Shown here: in pieces, positions 63,769-64,000 of the stretch
How positions within the stretch are numbered: the first letter of the stretch is position 1
Layout: every line of letters begins with the position of its first letter
Assembly: GCF_003148465.1 (NCBI RefSeq)
Contig: NZ_QGGI01000011.1
Span: forward strand, 31,347 to 95,346
Reading direction: 5' to 3'
DNA from: Oceanotoga teriensis
GTDB lineage: Bacteria > Thermotogota > Thermotogae > Petrotogales > Petrotogaceae
Length of the DNA: 64,000 bases
Notes under the pieces: model-generated
What the model was told of the DNA's origin: nothing
Databases searched by the model: none
Seen by the model: only the letters and a program-made list of their open reading frames with translations
Translations under genes and position numbers: made by a program

Positions 63769-63815
63769 AACAAATGCTTGGCTTTTAAATAATAGTGGCC
63801 AAGCATTTGTTTTAT
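63767..63815. terminator. Terminator of the chemotaxis run (bidirectional)
   Basis: AAAACAAATGCTTGGC (63767-63782) with GCCAAGCATTTGTTTT (63798-63813), 16-bp perfect stem, 15-base loop, T/A runs on both sides. Shared with the convergent GNAT gene. Confidence 0.9.
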
Positions 63816-64000
63816 TTTAATAATCCTTCATATATTCCAGGTGAAGAATTTTCTATGACATAAGCATCAGAATGTTTCTTATAAAAATCTATTGGTCCAG
63901 CACCGCCTATTATACAATAAGCATAACCCATATGTTTTAACTCATATAGTGCTTGTAAATATAATACCTTCCCTATTCCTTTTCCTCTGTATTCTTCATC
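63812..64000 (-). CDS. GNAT-family acetyltransferase (C-terminal part; runs off the window)
   Basis: 62 residues plus stop are visible; the gene continues beyond 64000. The fragment begins with DEEYRGKGIGKVLYLQAL, the acetyl-CoA pyrophosphate loop (R-G-x-G-I-G) and following helix of GNAT enzymes, then CIIGGAGPIDFYKKH, the usual last strand and helix. The substrate cannot be told. The reading frame is open to the window edge on the minus strand, so the start lies outside. Confidence 0.75.
   Translation of the reverse strand, partial: DEEYRGKGIGKVLYLQALYELKHMGYAYCIIGGAGPIDFYKKHSDAYVIENSSPGIYEGLLK

Noticed and set aside
1..64000. CRISPR arrays, insertion sequences, prophage or integrase genes
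   Set aside because: No regularly spaced direct repeats, transposase or integrase motifs were seen on either strand by eye.

Overview
This window is very AT-rich bacterial DNA with tightly packed genes, strong GGAGG-type ribosome binding sites, many GTG and TTG starts, and hairpin terminators between convergent genes. The gene set suggests a member of the Thermotogota, perhaps of the mesophilic Petrotoga/Geotoga/Oceanotoga side: a serA and class-V aminotransferase pair, a sufCBDSU operon, and a chemotaxis system using CheC/CheX-type phosphatases, CheD and CheW. This placement is an inference from gene content and base composition; no rRNA gene is present to confirm it. I saw no insertion sequence, prophage or CRISPR array.

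Layout. 1-7770 is housekeeping: serine metabolism (minus), dps (plus), tRNA-Trp(CCA), a feoA-feoC-feoB iron-uptake operon with a DtxR-like box in its promoter region, tRNA-Gln(CTG), and the main sigma factor rpoD. 7778-13304 is the Fe-S assembly operon sufCBDSU with a CoA-binding-domain gene at its end. 13443-22669 holds an FchA-like protein, tgt with a structured leader, a VanZ-like protein, a TPR protein, a large exported propeller protein, an RlmCD/RumA-type methyltransferase and a metallo-beta-lactamase-fold enzyme. 22671-27957 is a TetR gene facing a four-gene operon: phytoene-desaturase-like flavoenzyme, FAD/NAD/2Fe-2S reductase, and two membrane proteins that look like paralogues. 28035-33063 holds a Cache/HD-GYP sensor, ogt, an M3 oligopeptidase and a UDG-fold-like unknown protein. 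33105-33844 is a type B chloramphenicol acetyltransferase gene (catB) with a nine-residue leader peptide and an 18-bp hairpin next to its ribosome binding site. 33966-39679 is ubiD-ubiA-ubiX followed by an ABC importer and a DUF2177-like protein. 39690-51063 is mixed: a hybrid histidine kinase, another MBL protein, an S41 protease, a TldD/TldE pair, a GGDEF protein, xpt and a CPBP protease. 51056-63768 is signalling: a minus-strand response regulator-CheX-CheX-kinase unit, then a plus-strand run wHTH - CheC-like - kinase - RR - CheY - CheA - CheW - MCP - CheR - CheD - CheB. The window ends inside a GNAT acetyltransferase gene.

Most notable points. The catB leader has the arrangement of the inducible translational attenuators known from Gram-positive cat and erm genes. 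The TetR-linked operon has a near-consensus promoter followed at once by a perfect 7-3-7 dyad, and encodes what may be an uncharacterised redox system with two membrane partners. The ubiDAX-ABC operon may make a prenylated aromatic (quinone-like) compound from an imported precursor. The chemotaxis region has a tandem CheX pair and a degenerate CheC-like protein that appears to lack the conserved glutamate.
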